64,000 nucleotides of DNA, from positions 116,672,705-116,736,704 of the forward strand of contig NC_061120.1 of NCBI RefSeq assembly GCF_002878395.1, written 5' to 3'. Shown here piece by piece: positions 47,079-58,175 of this stretch. Both the position numbers and the translations under genes were made by a program. The notes below the pieces were generated by a model. The model was not told the origin of the DNA, ran no database searches, and worked only from the letters and a program-made list of their open reading frames with translations. The first letter of the stretch is position 1. The number at the start of each line of letters is the position of its first letter. The DNA is from Capsicum annuum. Taxonomy: Eukaryota > Streptophyta > Magnoliopsida > Solanales > Solanaceae.

Positions 47079-47720
47079 ATGAAAGATATCTTTCTCAAAA
47101 TATGCATTGATTATCGTTAATTGAACAAACTCACAATCATAAATAAGTATCCACTCCCCAGAATTGATGACTTGTTCAGCCAACTTTAGGGTGTTACTTA
47201 TTTCTCTAAGATAGACCTCAGATTCATCTATCATCAGCTTAGAGTCATAGAATGTGACATTTCAAAGACAACCTTCAATACATGGTATGGTCATTTCAAA
47301 TTCTTAGTTATGTCCTTTGGACTAACGAATGCCCCTACAGCTTTCATAGACTTGATGAATAGAGTGTCTAATAAGTTATTGGACATATTTAATATAGTCT
47401 TCACTGATGATATTCTTGTCTATTCCTATAGTGAAAATAATTTTGCAAATTATCTCAGAATTGTAATGCAAACTCTTAGGGCCTATTAGTTGTTTGCCAA
47501 ATTCACTAAGTACAAGTTTTGGTTAAGATCAGTAGTTTTATTAGCCATATTATTTCTAGTGATGGAATTGAAGTCGACACTCAAAAGATCAAAGTAGTGA
47601 GAAACTAGCCCAGACCCATCAATCCATAAGATATCAAGAGTTTCTTGGGCTTGGCAGGCTATTACAGATAGTTTGTTAAAGGGTTTTCTTCTATTGCATT
47701 CTCCATCTCTTGATTGACTC
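47079..47720 (+). pseudogene. Element D reverse transcriptase, broken
   Basis: Begins at the SLRICIDYR block, then [31 protein letters not shown] (motif A keeps its Asp), YGHFKFLVMSFGLTNAPTAF, and IVFTDDILVYS (catalytic Asp pair kept) at about 47393-47425. The thumb region LFAKFTKYKFWL follows. Several stops and a frameshift near 47540. The upstream fingers are missing. Confidence 0.75.
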
Positions 47721-47749
47721 AGAAGAAGGTCAAGTTTCAGTGGTCAAAT

Positions 47750-48198
47750 TTTTGAGAGAAGAGTTTCCACGAGTTTAAGACTCGACTCACTTATGCTCTA
47801 GTATTGACCTTGCTAGATAGTTCAGATAGGTTTGTAGTTTACTATGATACTTCTACGATTGGTCTTTGTTATGTATTGATGCAGAGAGTCATAGCCTATT
47901 CCTCTAGGTTACTTAAACCCTATGAAAAGAATTATCCTACCATGATCTTAAGATGGTAGCTATTATTTTCACCTTGAAAAATTAGAGGCATTATCTTTAT
48001 AGGGTTCATGTTGATTTGTTCACAGATCATAAATGTTTTTCGTATGTGTTCTTGCAGGAAGATATAAATTTTCAACAAAAAAGTTGGCTAGAGTTGTTAA
48101 AATATTATGATATAAGTGTTTTATATCATCTGGGCAATGCCCATATAGTGGTAGATACCTTTAGTAGCTTGTCTATGGGTAGTGTTGCTCATATTTAA
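47750..48198 (+). pseudogene. Element D RNase H, broken
   Basis: LTYALVLTLLDSSDRFVVYY at about 47790-47850 (first Asp replaced or shifted), then YSSRLLKPYEKNYPT near 47910-47945. An open piece at 48016-48198 carries FTDHKCFSYVF and WLELLKYYDISVLYHLGNAH, with VVDTFSSLS at the end (the usual last Asp motif is altered). A frame change lies near 47950. Confidence 0.65.
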
Positions 48199-48319
48199 GA
48201 GGGTAAGAAAAAGTTAGCCAGTGAGGTTCATCAGCTTACTATATTCGGTATCCTGTTGGTTGACTTAACTGAAGGCAGTGTATAGGTTTAGAATGATTTT
48301 GAATCTTCTTTGATTGTTG

Positions 48320-49200
48320 AAGTGAAAGGAAAGCAATATAGGGATCCTAGTTAGGTTAGATTGAAGGAGTCAGTCAGAGATCAGAAGGTAGAGGTTTTCT
48401 CCTAAGGGGGCGATGGTGTGTTTCATTATTAGGGTATATTATATGTTACATATGTTGGTGACTTGAGACAGGGAATCCTTATAAAAGCGCATGCTGTGCG
48501 ATACTCTATCCTTCTAGGAGATACGAAGATGTACCATGACTTGCGATATATCTATTAATGAAATGGTATAAAGAGTGATATTAAGAGTTTGTGGCTAAGT
48601 TTTTGAATTGTTAGCAGGTTAAGGTTGAGCACCAAAGGCCTAGTGGCTTATTGTAGGAGTTCAGTACCCCGACTTGGTAGTAGGAAGTAGTGAACATGGA
48701 CTTTGTGATAGGTTTACCTCATACGTGTTGTTGACATGATTTGATATGGGTCATTATAGATAGAATGACCAAATCAGCTTATTTCTTGCTAGGTCATACT
48801 TCTTACTTAGCTGAGGATTATGCTAGACTCTATCTTATGGAGTTAGATAGATTGTATGGGAGTTCATTGGTATCCAAGTTCATCTCAACAGAGCTTTCCA
48901 TGCTCAGATAGATGTCCAGGAAGAGAAGAAAATTTAGACCCTAGAGGACATGTTAAAAGCATATGTTATTGATTTTAAAGGTAGTTAGGATGATTAATTA
49001 CCTTTGTTTGATTTTGCCTATAATAATAGTTATCACTTTAATCTTCAGATAGCTCTATTTAAAGTTCTTTATGGGAGGAGATATAGATCTCCTATTAGTT
49101 GGTTTATTACCGGAAAAGTTGCATTGATATGGCTAGATACAATGTTTAATACGATAGAGAAATTTCAGTTGATTAGGGAGAGGCTGAGGACATCCTAAAG
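48320..49200 (+). pseudogene. Element D integrase, badly broken
   Basis: The zinc-binding region is recognisable (AHAVRYSIL, then TKMYHDL near 48530) but its Cys pair is lost. VNMDFVIGLPHT near 48693 keeps the first catalytic Asp. The segment with the second Asp is missing: after LDRLYGSSLVSKFIS the frame jumps to the downstream part. The C-terminal open piece at 49004-49198 includes FAYNNSYHFNLQIALFKVLY and YRSPISWF. Confidence 0.65.
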
Positions 49201-49222
49201 CCGTCAGAAATACTATGTAGAT

Positions 49223-49745
49223 ATGAAGAGAAGAGATCTTGAGTTCGAGGTTGGTGATTTAGTTTATCTGAAAATCTCTCCTATGAAGGGAGTGAAGAGA
49301 TTTAGCAAGAAGAAGAAGCTCAGTCCCCTTTATGTTGCCCCATATAAGATCTTGAGTCATTTTAGGAAGGTATCTTATAAGCTTGATTTGATTGCAGATA
49401 TAGCATTAGTGCATCCAGTGTTCTATGTTTTCGTGTTGAATAAGTGTATTGGTGATTCAACTTTTGTTTCCCCATTAGAAATTATGGATGTTTAGGATAG
49501 CCTTTGCTATAAAGAAATTCTAGTTGAGATCCTTGATCGTCAGATTCATAGACTAAGGAACAAGGAAGTTCCCTTGGACAAAGTTCTTTGGAAAAATCAG
49601 TCTATTGAGAGAGCTACTTGGGAAGAAGAAGCAGACATGAGAACCAAGTACCCTCATCATTTCTCCACGAACTCAGATTCAGCTTTAGGTAATGAGTATC
49701 CTCAGCTTGACACATTTAAGTTCTCAGTTCTAGCTATGTAATCCT
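49223..49745 (+). pseudogene. Element D integrase C-terminus and chromodomain
   Basis: RRDLEFEVGDLVYLKISPMK, then KKKLSPLYVAPYKILSHFRK and HPVFYVFVLNKCIG. After a TAG the chromodomain follows: YKEILVEILDRQIHRLRNKE, VLWKNQSIERATWEEEADMR, TKYPHHF. Chromodomains of this lineage bind histone marks and direct insertion into heterochromatin. This is one of the better preserved parts of the element. Confidence 0.75.
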
Positions 49746-49888
49746 TCAAATGTCATAGTATACGTTCAGTTCATGTATCATGTTTCAAACACAATGATGC
49801 AATCATGTTTTAAGTCATGCATGTTTATTTTATGATCTCAGTCTCTTCTGTTTTCTCAGCTAACCAACCTCATTCGAGGAAGAATGTT

Positions 49889-49904
49889 TCCAAGGAGGAG
49901 ATAT
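49889..49904 (+). other. Element D polypurine tract
   Basis: CCAAGGAGGAGATATT directly before the LTR start, preceded by CATTCGAGGAAGAATG, the usual context in this lineage. It primes plus-strand DNA synthesis. Confidence 0.65.
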
Positions 49905-52236
49905 TATAATACCCCATAAGATCCTAGCTTATGTCTGCTCACATTTTTATGTTAATTGGGAGGGGGTCCAAGACTTATAAATTTCACTAAGTGTTGGGAC
50001 TTAGTCATTTCAAAGGCCTCTAAACTTCAATGATTTTATATTTGACCTTTCTGACTTCAGAATGTTGATTTTTAAGTTGATTAATGATAGAGGTAGTTAA
50101 AAGTACGTCTCGGGTGAGTTTCAGAATTTTTGGATGAGCGTAAGGGCATGTTAGGATAATGAAAATAATAGAAGCACCGGGATGTGCACATGTTCCTCCC
50201 TCAATTGCACCACACTGGAACCCGCAACGCCCCCTTCATTGTACCACACTGAGCCCGTGGTGCCTCCTCTATTATAACACACTAGAGACCATGGTGTACC
50301 CTCCCTAAACTGTCCAACTTTTGTTCTTTGTTAATTAAGAAAATTTGGGTTATTTCCCCTTACCCAATCAATCCATAACACAAAATTTAGCTCCCCAAAG
50401 TGCATTATTTACTCTTTCAGTCACAAATTCTCTCAAAAGAAGCCTCCCTTTCCTTAATAACAAATCCTTACTCATTCTCAAGCAATCAAGGAATTCAAGC
50501 TTCAAACCTCAAGAAATTCCCAATAATCTTCATGAAATCATCTAGTAAGGCATGTGTGATGTTCATCCTTGGGTTCCTTTCACCAATGGAGTTCAAGAAT
50601 CCCTTTTTGGTTTCAAATTATGAGTATTCATGTTTAAATTGAAATATCCCCATTGATTTCTTGTTCGTTTAATTAAAAGTAATGATTTTAAGTGGTTTTA
50701 AGGGGAAAGAGTCATATGATGTTTTGAATGTTTCCATTCCCATGTCATGTTCAGTTGATACAGGATGAATCCCTAAATTATGAATTTAGCCAAGAAATCC
50801 TATTGTTTTCTCATATTTAAGATATTCTCATGTATAAGTTTATGATTTGCACATGTTTGATAAATGCCCATGTTTAAGTCTTTGAACTATAATCATTCCA
50901 TACAGTCTTTTAAGCATGATATAGTATATACTCATTTAGTGCTGGCGGGTTATGATTACCCGATACCAATTTGTTTTACATGAACTCTGCTTTTGAAGCA
51001 CCTAGACAGTTAATCCATGACTCTTATCAGTATACTTATATATTTATGATCATGATAAGCACTATCAGTTAAATTGTAATATTCAATGTAGTTTAGTTCA
51101 TTCCAATATCTGTGCTAGTTCAGTTGGTAGTAGGATTTAGTAATGAGCGAACACATGGATGAGGGCTCACTTGACATTAGAAGGTGTGACCCTTACTAGC
51201 AATCCCTTAGTTATAAAACTACGTATCCAGTGTAGGTTAGATATGTTTACCTACCAGTTGAGGGTTGACTAAGTATCTATCTGCCAGCTGACGGTGACAC
51301 ATATCTCAATAGAGCACCTTCCAGTTGAGGGTGACACTTTAGTCCTTCAGGACACCAGTTTAGTAGATCTACACAGCTAGTGTTAGTACCCATGGCATGG
51401 TACTAACACCCTTCCAACTGGGGTTACAAGTTGGACCTCGATTAGCTTAGATGGGATATGTAATTTAGATGATACCTATCACAGTATCAATACAGTATTC
51501 AGTATAGTTTAGTTCAGTTTGCTTGAGCAAGTGTACAGACTTTTAGTTATTTAGTTATACATTTTACAATGTTTCATATTTCACACTTATTTCAGATTAT
51601 AGATTTATGCTCGGTATTGCATTCTCAGATATCACAGTTTTAATAACTTCATATTTAGTTATCTCATGACATACAATTAGTCCTTATTAAATATGCACAG
51701 TACCCCATGTATATTAGACTAACCTTATCTCATAAACTAGTACATTTAAAGGACTAATCGCATACTCTTCATTGCGCAATGATGTCTTTTATCATAGGTT
51801 TTGATACACAGTTTCCTGACCACATTTAGACAACTCAGTGTAATCTATCAGCCGTAGTGGTGAGTCCTTGTTCATCAAATAAATATCATGATTTATTCAG
51901 TTATATAAGTATTTCACTTTATTCAATCAGTTTGAATTAGTTGGGGATATATCCCATAACTCCTCAGGCAGTTTAGTGGCTTTAATATGTTCAGACAAAA
52001 CATTCAGATAGCCAATTAGTTACTCTAAGTTTCTATTAGATATTCAGATATTCACTATTTTGTATTTTAGTATTCAGATTTGTATTTACCTTCTCAGTGT
52101 ATCTTCTGTACATGTATTATGTTAATATTCATTTCGTGCTTACAACAGGTACTAGTTCATGGGTTAGCCTATGGTCACTTGTTTTCGTAAGTATCATTGT
52201 TCCGACTAGGGGTAGCCTTAGGTCATGAAACTTAGC
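49905..52236 (+). repeat. 3' LTR of element D
   Basis: Starts TATAATACCCC (a decayed TGTAATACCCC) after the polypurine tract and ends near ACTAGGGGTAGCCTTAGGTCA. It contains a CACACTGG/CACCACACTG cassette at about 50165-50310 and the repeated CCAGTTGAGGGT motifs near 51256-51335. Homologous to the LTRs of elements B and C. No coding sequence; the open frames at 50345-50642 are not taken as genes. Confidence 0.7.
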
Positions 52237-52239
52237 TTC

Positions 52240-53220
52240 ATCGTCAGTATGACTTTTGGCACCTTAACAAGAAACTACATTGACAGGTTTTGAAGATGCT
52301 TCCATGATGTTTTTAGTGAGGAGATCTAGTTAGGTCATCACCTTGTCTATATTTTCATCCCTTTCCTCATTTTTCTTTGTTCTTTATTGACATAATATGC
52401 AGTAGGACACCCTTTGTCTACTTTAGAGTCTCGACTATGCCACCCTTTATTTTTTTTCGTAATATGGTCGATAAAAGTCAAAGCAACCCCATAGGATAAC
52501 TTGACAAGAGACCCTCTGTATACATTATCAACAACAATTTTATTCAATTGGTCTAATGCTTGATAAGATATTTGGAGAAGAATCTTCTTCGACCTTTCAT
52601 GTTCGGGTATTGAATGATTTTGTCATTGAACCTTTTCCACACTTCATATATCGGCTAACCACTAAGTTGATAAAAAATTATGATTTCGTCTCTTAGTTGT
52701 AGAATTCTAGATGAAGGGAAATATCTATCCAAAAGTCCTCCGTAAGTTTGAACCAAGATGTAATAGACCCATCGGGTAGAAATCTCAACCACAAAACCAC
52801 TTCATCCATCAAAGAGAATGGGAAAAGTCTTAACAAAATTGACTCTTGACTAATATTGGTAATATCAAATTGGGTGCACACCTTGAAAGAGTTTTTCAAA
52901 TGTAGGTTTTCATCTTTGTGTGCTTAGCCCCTGAATAGACCTTTTATTTGTAACTATAGAGCATTATACTAGTGACATAGAATGCCCCATTCGCCTCGGT
53001 CGGTGGAATATGGATAACATTTACACGTCCGGCATCATTAATATAATCCTCATCCTTAAGGTGTCCATAAAATGAGCTAGCATTTCCTCTATGTTGTCTA
53101 TTGGTCTCTTGTAGTCTATGGTCTACCCCTAAGAATAAAAAAGCAACAAATAATGTAAACACAAACACTATGACTAAATCAAGTTCACTAACAACACCAC
53201 AATCATGAAAACTATGCTTC
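52240..53220 (-). pseudogene. Athila-2 gag N-terminal part, broken
   Basis: Capsid portion. Minus strand open pieces: 53240-52944 (N-terminus, degraded), 52899-52693 with FKVCTQFDITNISQESILLR and LFPFSLMDEVVLWL (the conserved LRLFPFSL block), and 52547-52347 with VDNVYRGSLVKLSYGVA and KNKGWHSRDS. Then DLLTKNIME near 52300 and DDEAKFHD at about 52255, where element D begins. A stop separates the first two blocks. Confidence 0.7.
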
Positions 53221-53222
53221 AC

Positions 53223-53239
53223 TCCCCGGTATAGTGCCA
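53223..53239 (-). other. Athila-2 primer binding site (tRNA-Asp type)
   Basis: Minus strand TGGCACTATACCGGGGA. Compared with the complement of a plant tRNA-Asp 3' end, the two ends (TGGC and CCGGGGA) match and the centre has drifted, 13 of 17 by eye. It lies just inside the 5' LTR. Confidence 0.55.
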
Positions 53240-53249
53240 CTTTTGATAA

Positions 53250-54613
53250 TGCTCAACTTACAGATCAATTTAAGTCCAAGGTGGATATTTTTAATAGACA
53301 CCCAACAAGAGTTGGGGTCGAATATTCGAGGAGTGCAAACTAGATTTCAAAGTTTACTTGTGTTGAGAGTTAACTATGCATTAAACCGTAATGCAATATT
53401 TAAATAAAATATGAAAATAAATTGGGGGTTTGATTTGTAAATTTGTTTAAAACAATCGTAAAATAACACTAATGTGATATTGAACATTTGATAAATAAAT
53501 CAAGTTGATAGGAACCTTGGGGTTATGTTCTACTAGGTAAAATTTAAGCATGGGTAATCAGAAATTAAGCCATGTTTTAGCTAAGGGTTTTGGGTAGGCT
53601 AGATTTAAGGTCTTAGTGTTAACCTTTTGTTAAACACTGAATTTCACTCATGGATTCTTTTGAAAATATCACGAGCATGACAAGTTTACCAATCAATTAC
53701 CTCAAACTAGCATCCTTGTTTCTAAGATGATGTTTTCAAAAATAGCTACTTCAAATTACACTCTTAGTTCTAAGATAATGTTAAGAAAGAAGCTAATTTA
53801 AGTTGTTGTTCACAATTACTATTCACCCACATCGCTCTTTCAAGGATGATATAGAATCTAAGATAATTGGGATTTTCACCCACAATTCTAAATTCAAACA
53901 TAGAGTAAGAGAAAAACCCACATCATTAACTAATTATTTAGAATAATAGTTGTCACCAACAAAATATTAATCACATAATCAAACACAACCCCAAGACATT
54001 AATTTAGATTCTACTAAAACTAAAGAGAAGAAATACACCCAAATTAGAAAGCAATTCATTTATCATAAGCAAAATAAGTGTAAACCCAAACTTTAATTTC
54101 AACTTACAAACAAATTTCTCTTGGAATAAAATTATCAATTGTTATCTCACTTAAAGGTAATGTGTTTTTTCTTTCAAAACTAAAATTTGATGATGAACAT
54201 GTTGATGGTTCAATCTCTTGTATCTTAGTATTCATATTTGTGAAAATCCACTTTTCCTCAAATTTGACCGACCCATCACGATTGCACACCCTTAGCTATG
54301 GTCACAATTCCACGATCTCATGGCATCTTAGTGTGATCACCATATTTTAACTTTTTGACTTATTGTGATCGTGAACCTCAGGTTGCAATTGTTGCACCTG
54401 AGGTCACTTCAGAGCTTATCCTTAGCCTTTGTCCATCATCTGACCATTTCCAACCCTTTCTAGCTTTGTCTTAACTCTTTTTCATCATGCTTACCTGTAG
54501 GATCACAAACACTAGAAATAAATGCATTTAAATGAAGATAGCCTCATCTATATAATTAATTCATCATAGTGTCAAAGAATTTGGATATAAATAAGTGGCA
54601 AAATTTCCACCCA
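53250..54613 (-). repeat. Athila-2 5' LTR
   Basis: On minus it starts near GGAAATTTTGCCACTTATTT and ends near the ATTCGACCCCAACTC block at about 53330, a few tens of bases before the primer site. The first 130 bases match the stub at 41818-41960. Lineage words CGTGGAATTGTGACC and CAATCGTGATGGGTC sit at about 54260-54325. No coding sequence; frames at 54104-54350 are spurious. Confidence 0.55.
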
Positions 54614-55448
54614 TTAAGGGTAGAAAAAATCAAGTGGCCGACCACTTATCACGAATTGAAGAAGAGGCAATATTGAAATTAATATATGAACTTGATATTG
54701 ATGATACTTTTCCAAAGAAATAAGTATTGGCTGCATTGCAAGCCATAATCCCATGGCTTACAGATTTTGCCAATTATTTTATGAGTGATGTGGTACTTAA
54801 GGAGCTATCATTTTACCATGGAAAGAAGTTTGAGCATGATCTACAAAAATATTTCATAGATGAGACATACATGTTCCATATTTGTGCAAATGTCCTAATT
54901 CGTAGATGTTTCTTAGAGATTAAGATGATAAGTAATCTAAAGGCATGTCATTCATCATCATTCGAGGGTCATCATTATGGTGTGCAAACTACTCATAAGA
55001 TTTTACAATGTGGGTACTATTGGCCCAAAATTCATAATGATGCACATGATTATGCAAGATATGTGACCAATGCCACTGACAAGGATGCACATGATTATGC
55101 AGGATCTTATGACCAATGTGAAAGACAAGAGAACCTCTAATTAAGATAAGATCTACCATTGACTCCGATACATGAGATTAGCTATTTAACTTGTTTTTTT
55201 ATTTATTTTGTAGGTCTATTCACGAGCTCATATGGAATAAATTACATCTTGGTTACTTTTGATTATGTTTTAAAGTAGGTGGAGGAAGTTGCATTTCCAA
55301 ATAATTAAGGGAAAAGTATAATAGTTTTTTTGAGGAAGAACATATTTTCTAGATTTGGTACGCTAAGAGCCATCACTAGTGACAGTAGTGCTCACTTTAT
55401 CCATCTTATGTTAAGGGAATTTCTTAAAAATATTATGTAGAACATAGG
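54614..55448 (+). pseudogene. Athila-like RNase H end and integrase, cut by element C
   Basis: KGRKNQVADHLSRIEEEAIL (end of RNase H) at about 54616, then an open frame at 54727-55140. This includes WLTDFANYFMSD, then RRCFLEIKM, then the zinc-binding His pair in CHSSSFEGHHYGV and a partial Cys pair. A duplicated HDYA segment sits near 55040-55105. Further on, FTSSYGINYILVTFDYVLK and KNIFSRFGTLRAITSD give the catalytic core with its second Asp. The LTR of element C starts at 55449. Orientation is opposite to Athila-2, so this is a separate insertion. Confidence 0.7.
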
Positions 55449-55924
55449 TGTAATATCCCAATGTTTCCTAACTAAATTTTTCATCCCCAAGAGTGTCAAG
55501 TGTTAGCTTCTAAATTGAGTGATGTTTATTCCATGAGGAATTTTTTATCATGTGAGAAATTTAATAAGCTTTCCATCGACATAAAATTTTCCTAAATCCA
55601 ATAACTGGGTAAGAAGTTATGACTATTTCAAGTTCCCGTCGTAAAATGGTTCCTTATTAGTCAGTGGTGCACCGTGCCACAGGAGAAAATAGAAATTGTT
55701 AAATTATAGTAAGGGTCAGCGATAGTGGCACATCGTGCCAAACTTCCAGGTCACAAATAAAGTGGCAACGAGATAGCTTCGCATTGCACCATCTCTCAAT
55801 TTCCCAGTTGTCAAATTCCTGTGACACGGCATAATAGAACCGCATCGCGCTAGTGGTCCAATTTGGGAAAATTTCAATAAAATTAAAAGACGCATCTAGG
55901 GTTAAAAGAGTCAATTTTCCACCC

Positions 55925-55933
55925 CTATTTAAG
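55925..55933 (+). promoter_or_regulatory. Core promoter box of element C LTR
   Basis: CTATTTAAG after GAGTCAATTTTCCACCC, equivalent to CTCTATATAAG in the minus-strand solo LTR (8701). Expected to drive the full-length element transcript. Confidence 0.45.
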
Positions 55934-56820
55934 CCCTTTAACATGAGATTCAGCTATTTGGAACCCAAAATATACTAGTTTATCTCAATTTTCTCTTAAG
56001 AACAAGCTAGGGTTTCAATTGGGGATTCAATTTACAGAACGTCTCTCCATCAATCTTTACTAAATCAAGAACTAAGGTATGTCATATGTTGATTCATGGG
56101 TCTCTATCACCCATGAAGCTCAAGAATCTCTTTTCAAAATCCAAGATTTGGGTATTTGTGAATGTTTATGATTCAAATTAAATTGACATTTATGTTCATG
56201 ATATTGTGTGGTTTTGATTCATGTTTTAAATTACATATTCCAATGATTGACCCTAGTATGTGACGATTTACATAATAATCATGATAAACCCCCTTAAATT
56301 TACAAGTTGATTGATGTATCCTTAATTATTACATGTATTGATGATTGTATAACCAAAGTATGCTCCCCACATGTTTGATTAAATACCTATATGAAGGAAA
56401 GATACCATACTAGTATGATATTATGAAATCCCCCTTTATGTACAAGTTTATGCATGTCACATGTTTGATGAAATGCCTCAATAATTGAATTATGAATTGT
56501 GATGTGGGTTATGTATTCAAGAAAGTCATGCCTTGTCAATTTCTTTCCATCGAGTCCTGGGGGTACTTGTACCTAACAATTTAGTTGTGTGCCTAGAGCC
56601 AGTGTTGTGTTTTCACGATATCCTTAGTCAAGCTATGATCCATAGAACTCAGTCAGTCATGTGACTCAAGAAAGCTCAGTAATACAGTAATCTTAGTACT
56701 ATTCCATTATTCAACATAACTCAGTTAATTCAATCTAGTTCAATACAGTAATCCATGATCAGTGCCTATTTAGATAAGAGTAGGAATTAGCACTGAGTGA
56801 ACCCAAGGATGGGAATACAC

Positions 56821-56986
56821 AGTGTCAGATAGGGGTGTGATTCTTTTAAGTCATCCTTGCATTCTATAACTATGTATTCGGCATAGATTGATACATCAAC
56901 ACTGTCAGATGAGGGTTGATGAGGTGGATAACCACTGTCAGATGAGGGCCCTACCATTCTCTTTTGGGGACACTGTCTGATGAGGG
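56821..56986 (+). repeat. Fourfold ACTGTCAGATGAGGG motif in the LTR
   Basis: AGTGTCAGATAGGGG at 56821, ACTGTCAGATGAGGG at 56901 and 56933, and ACTGTCTGATGAGGG at 56972. The same four appear in the 3' LTR between about 63403 and 63566, and looser versions (CCAGTTGAGGGT) in element D near 51256-51335. Confidence 0.7.
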
Positions 56987-57956
56987 TCACTCACAGCTTG
57001 TCCTTACTAGTGGTGCGATATTGACACCCTTCCAATTGGGGTTATATGTTGGACCATAACTCAGCCATAATGGCGTATCAGGGGTATATCGATTTGATAA
57101 CTACTTCCCACAGTTTCAGTTATAGAATCAGAACTGTCAAATATAATCATTCAGTTTCAGTAATTGAACTCAGGTATTCTACAAAATTTAGAACTAGCTG
57201 ATACAGTCCACTCAGATACTGTATGGAACTCAGCTAGTTCTATCAGATTTAGGACTGTCAGATACAGTCACTTATGTCATCAGTTTTATCAGTCATCAAA
57301 ATTAAATTATCACTCATATTAGTTATCAGTAAACTCAAGTTATCATAATCTCAGATGTAGTTACTATGTATTCATGCATGTATTCTCACATTCATATTAG
57401 TTAGTTAGACAGTATTGTTCATGTATATGAACCCTATGCATTCTTCCTACCTTCCATGCTTACCAGTATATTCAAAGTACTAAGGTATTTGTGCTAGGGT
57501 GTCTTATACCATAGGTTTAGAAGCATGAGCTCCATAGCATCAGTAGCATTCAAGTCTCAGCAGTCAGAGTTAGCAGTGATTCCTCAACTCTAGAGGACAT
57601 GATCAATTATTTATTATCTCATTAAGTAATTTTTTAGTTGGAGTTAGTTGGCGATATGTCCCATCAAATCCTCATTCAGATAGTTCAGTTAGTTAGAGGC
57701 TTTCCAGACTATCATTTTCAGACTATCATATTATTTTAGTTTTATATTGGGTATTTCATACCCCATTCAGATGTTATATCTTTATCAGTTATGTTACGGT
57801 CTTGAACCTTATGGCCTTTCAGTTCATCTTTCTGCAATCATATAGTATTTTATGTAGTATACAACTATAGATATCAGTCATGGGTTAGCTTGTGGTCCTT
57901 CGGGGTCATGAGCACTGTGTAACATTTCGGGTACCAAATCTGGGGCATTAAAAACT

Positions 57957-57969
57957 TGGTATCAGAGCC
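57957..57969 (+). other. Element C primer binding site (tRNA-iMet)
   Basis: TGGTATCAGAGCC four bases after the LTR, complementary to the 3' end of initiator tRNA-Met. It is intact. Confidence 0.9.
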
Positions 57970-58175
57970 TAAGGTTCAATAGAGTCCTAGGAAGTCTGAA
58001 ATCTGCATCTTATAGAGTCTTGTGCATGGATATGTTGCATACCATATTTATGTGAAAGAGGCTATAAGATATTTTAGGAATAATTTCCCTTCTTTCAGTA
58101 TTCATGTCGTGCCAATAAGCATAATATCAAGTCAATCTCTCATTCTAATCCATTTCTCCCTTTCTTCTACAGAAC

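Larger units (their letters stand above)
47073..52236 (+). mobile_element. Tekay/Del chromovirus element D, 5'-truncated, in Athila-2 gag
   Basis: Contains RT (from its middle), RNase H, integrase, chromodomain, polypurine tract and a full-length 3' LTR. The 5' LTR, gag, protease and start of RT are missing, so only the right border (about 52236) is a true insertion end, lying in Athila-2 gag after the residues DDEAKFHD. With the left end lost, no target duplication can be checked. Confidence 0.75.
41818..54613 (-). mobile_element. Athila-2 element, split by element D
   Basis: On the minus strand from the right: 5' LTR (54613-53250), tRNA-Asp-type primer site, gag N-terminal part to about 52240, then a + strand Tekay insertion. 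Gag resumes at 47072 and runs through protease to 45985, followed by a large deletion of pol, an env-position ORF, a 3' region with polypurine tract, and a 140-base stub of 3' LTR. Gag reads in the right order across the insertion (LDLLTKN-type block before it, Arg/Asp-rich linker after it). The LTR stub matches the start of the 5' LTR, supporting a single element. Confidence 0.65.
55449..57952 (+). repeat. 5' LTR of element C
   Basis: Starts TGTAATATCCC at 55449 and ends GGGGCATTA at about 57950 (decayed GGGCATTACA), about 2.5 kb. It contains a GGCAC/GCACC cassette (55665-55853), a CTATTTAAG promoter box (55925) and four copies of an ACTGTCAGATGAGGG motif (56821-56986). Five bases before the LTR are ATAGG, the expected target duplication if the right end is ever seen. 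Confidence 0.8.

Noticed and set aside
57957..57969. Part of a tRNA gene.
   Set aside because: Only the 13 bases complementary to the tRNA-iMet end are present, directly after an LTR; there is no cloverleaf.
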